Both the position numbers and the translations under genes were made by a program. The notes under the pieces were generated by a model. The model did no database searches and was not told the DNA's origin. It saw nothing but the letters and a program-made list of their open reading frames with translations. Below are positions 14,774 to 15,413 of a stretch of DNA of 15,413 bases, one piece after another (the first letter of the stretch is position 1; the number at the start of each line of letters is the position of its first letter). The stretch spans positions 1 through 15,413 of the forward strand of contig JAUYAJ010000374.1 of the NCBI GenBank assembly GCA_030693565.1. Direction: 5' to 3'. The DNA is from Rubrivivax sp. (GTDB taxonomy: Bacteria; Pseudomonadota; Gammaproteobacteria; Burkholderiales; Burkholderiaceae_C).

Positions 14774-15413
14774 TCGAGACCTTCGACGTCGCGCTCGCGC
14801 ACGGCGTCACCCTGTCGTGCCGCGGCGCTGGCCAGGTCGGCGCCCCGCGCGTGTTGCTGTTGCACGGCTTTCCCGAGGCCGCATTCGTCTGGGACGAGGT
14901 GATGCTGCGCCTGGCAGGCCGCGCCCACTGCCTGGCGCCAAACCAGCGCGGCTACGCGAGCTCGTCGGCGCCGCCCGATCCGCAGGCCTACCGAGCCAAG
15001 CACCTGATGGCCGACCTGGTGGCCTTGATCGAGCACCAGGGCGCGCCGGTCGACCTGGTGGTGGCGCACGACTGGGGCGGCGCGCTGGCCTGGAACCTGG
15101 CGGCGCAGCGGCCCGAACTGCTGAAGCGGCTGCTGATCATCAACTCGCCGCACCCGGCCTGTTTTCTGCGCGAACTGCGCGACAACCCGGCGCAGCAAGC
15201 GGCCAGCCGCTACATGAATTTCTTCACCCGACCGGATGCCCAGGCGCGGCTGGCGGCCGACGACTACGCCAGCCTGTGGCCCTTCCTGACCGCGCCGGCG
15301 GGCGCCGACTGGCTCGACGATGCGATGCGCGAGCGCTACCGGGCCGTCTGGGCGCGCGGCCTGACCGGGCCGCTGAACTGGTACCGGGCCTCACCGCTGC
15401 GCCCGCCGGTCAG
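14770..15413 (+). CDS. Alpha/beta hydrolase, epoxide-hydrolase-like (C-terminus beyond window)
   Basis: An open frame of 214 codons runs from a GTG at 14770 to the right edge. HGFPE at 32-36 is the oxyanion-hole motif, and the nucleophile elbow is AHDWGG with D101, as in epoxide hydrolases and haloalkane dehalogenases rather than serine esterases. INSPHP from about residue 128 is another family stretch. The second motif reads APNQRGYA where many epoxide hydrolases have D-x-R-G. No signal peptide is seen. The start codon overlaps the engB stop as GTGA, so it is probably co-transcribed and coupled. The catalytic His and lid tyrosines lie in the unseen or cap part, so substrate and activity stay open. 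Confidence 0.88.
   Translation, partial: MIETFDVALAHGVTLSCRGAGQVGAPRVLLLHGFPEAAFVWDEVMLRLAGRAHCLAPNQRGYASSSAPPDPQAYRAKHLMADLVALIEHQGAPVDLVVAHDWGGALAWNLAAQRPELLKRLLIINSPHPACFLRELRDNPAQQAASRYMNFFTRPDAQARLAADDYASLWPFLTAPAGADWLDDAMRERYRAVWARGLTGPLNWYRASPLRPPV

Noticed and set aside
1..15413. CRISPR array, tRNA, rRNA, insertion sequence, toxin-antitoxin pair or phage genes
   Set aside because: I looked for spaced direct repeats, transposase or integrase motifs and RNA gene hallmarks and saw none; the window is filled by ordinary coding genes.

Overview
The window is very GC-rich DNA with tightly packed genes and almost no spare sequence. The gene content (System II cytochrome c maturation ResB/CcsA, a two-haem cytochrome c4, MsrPQ, a TRAP transporter, and engB divergent from the cytochrome gene) fits a betaproteobacterium of the order Burkholderiales, probably of the Rubrivivax/Leptothrix/Methylibium type. 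The taxonomic call is inference from protein style and gene order; no marker gene was compared.

Layout: every gene from the left edge to 14012 is on the minus strand, and two genes from 14072 to the right edge are on the plus strand. Read right to left along the minus strand: a periplasmic cytochrome c4 with its own terminator hairpin; resB and ccsA (4-nt overlap), which deliver and attach haem to apocytochromes c; msrP and msrQ, the periplasmic methionine sulfoxide reductase and its haem membrane partner; a TRAP transporter dctP-dctQ-dctM with a perfect hairpin between dctP and dctQ; a receiver domain tethered to the membrane by one N-terminal helix; a PlsC-type acyltransferase followed by a serine hydrolase of the beta-lactamase fold; and a large regulator made of a degenerate class III cyclase domain, a STAND/NB-ARC-like ATPase and a helical repeat region, whose C-terminus lies beyond the left edge. 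On the plus strand: the ribosome-assembly GTPase EngB/YihA, overlapped by 4 nt by an alpha/beta hydrolase with an Asp nucleophile, cut by the right edge.

Functional picture: 7-14 kb is an envelope redox block. ResB/CcsA mature c-type cytochromes such as the adjacent cytochrome c4, and MsrPQ uses quinol-derived electrons to repair oxidised periplasmic proteins. The TRAP operon imports an unidentified organic acid. The left 5 kb holds signalling and lipid or ester chemistry of unknown connection.

I found no rRNA, tRNA, CRISPR array, insertion sequence or prophage, and no gap between genes longer than about 100 bp. Nothing here is clearly a new biological system. The most unusual items are the cyclase-STAND protein with a substituted catalytic Asn, the membrane-tethered orphan receiver, and -10-like hexamers placed only 5-6 nt before the start codons of resB and engB. 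The two edge genes (cyclase-STAND and hydrolase) were read directly from the sequence because they run off the window.
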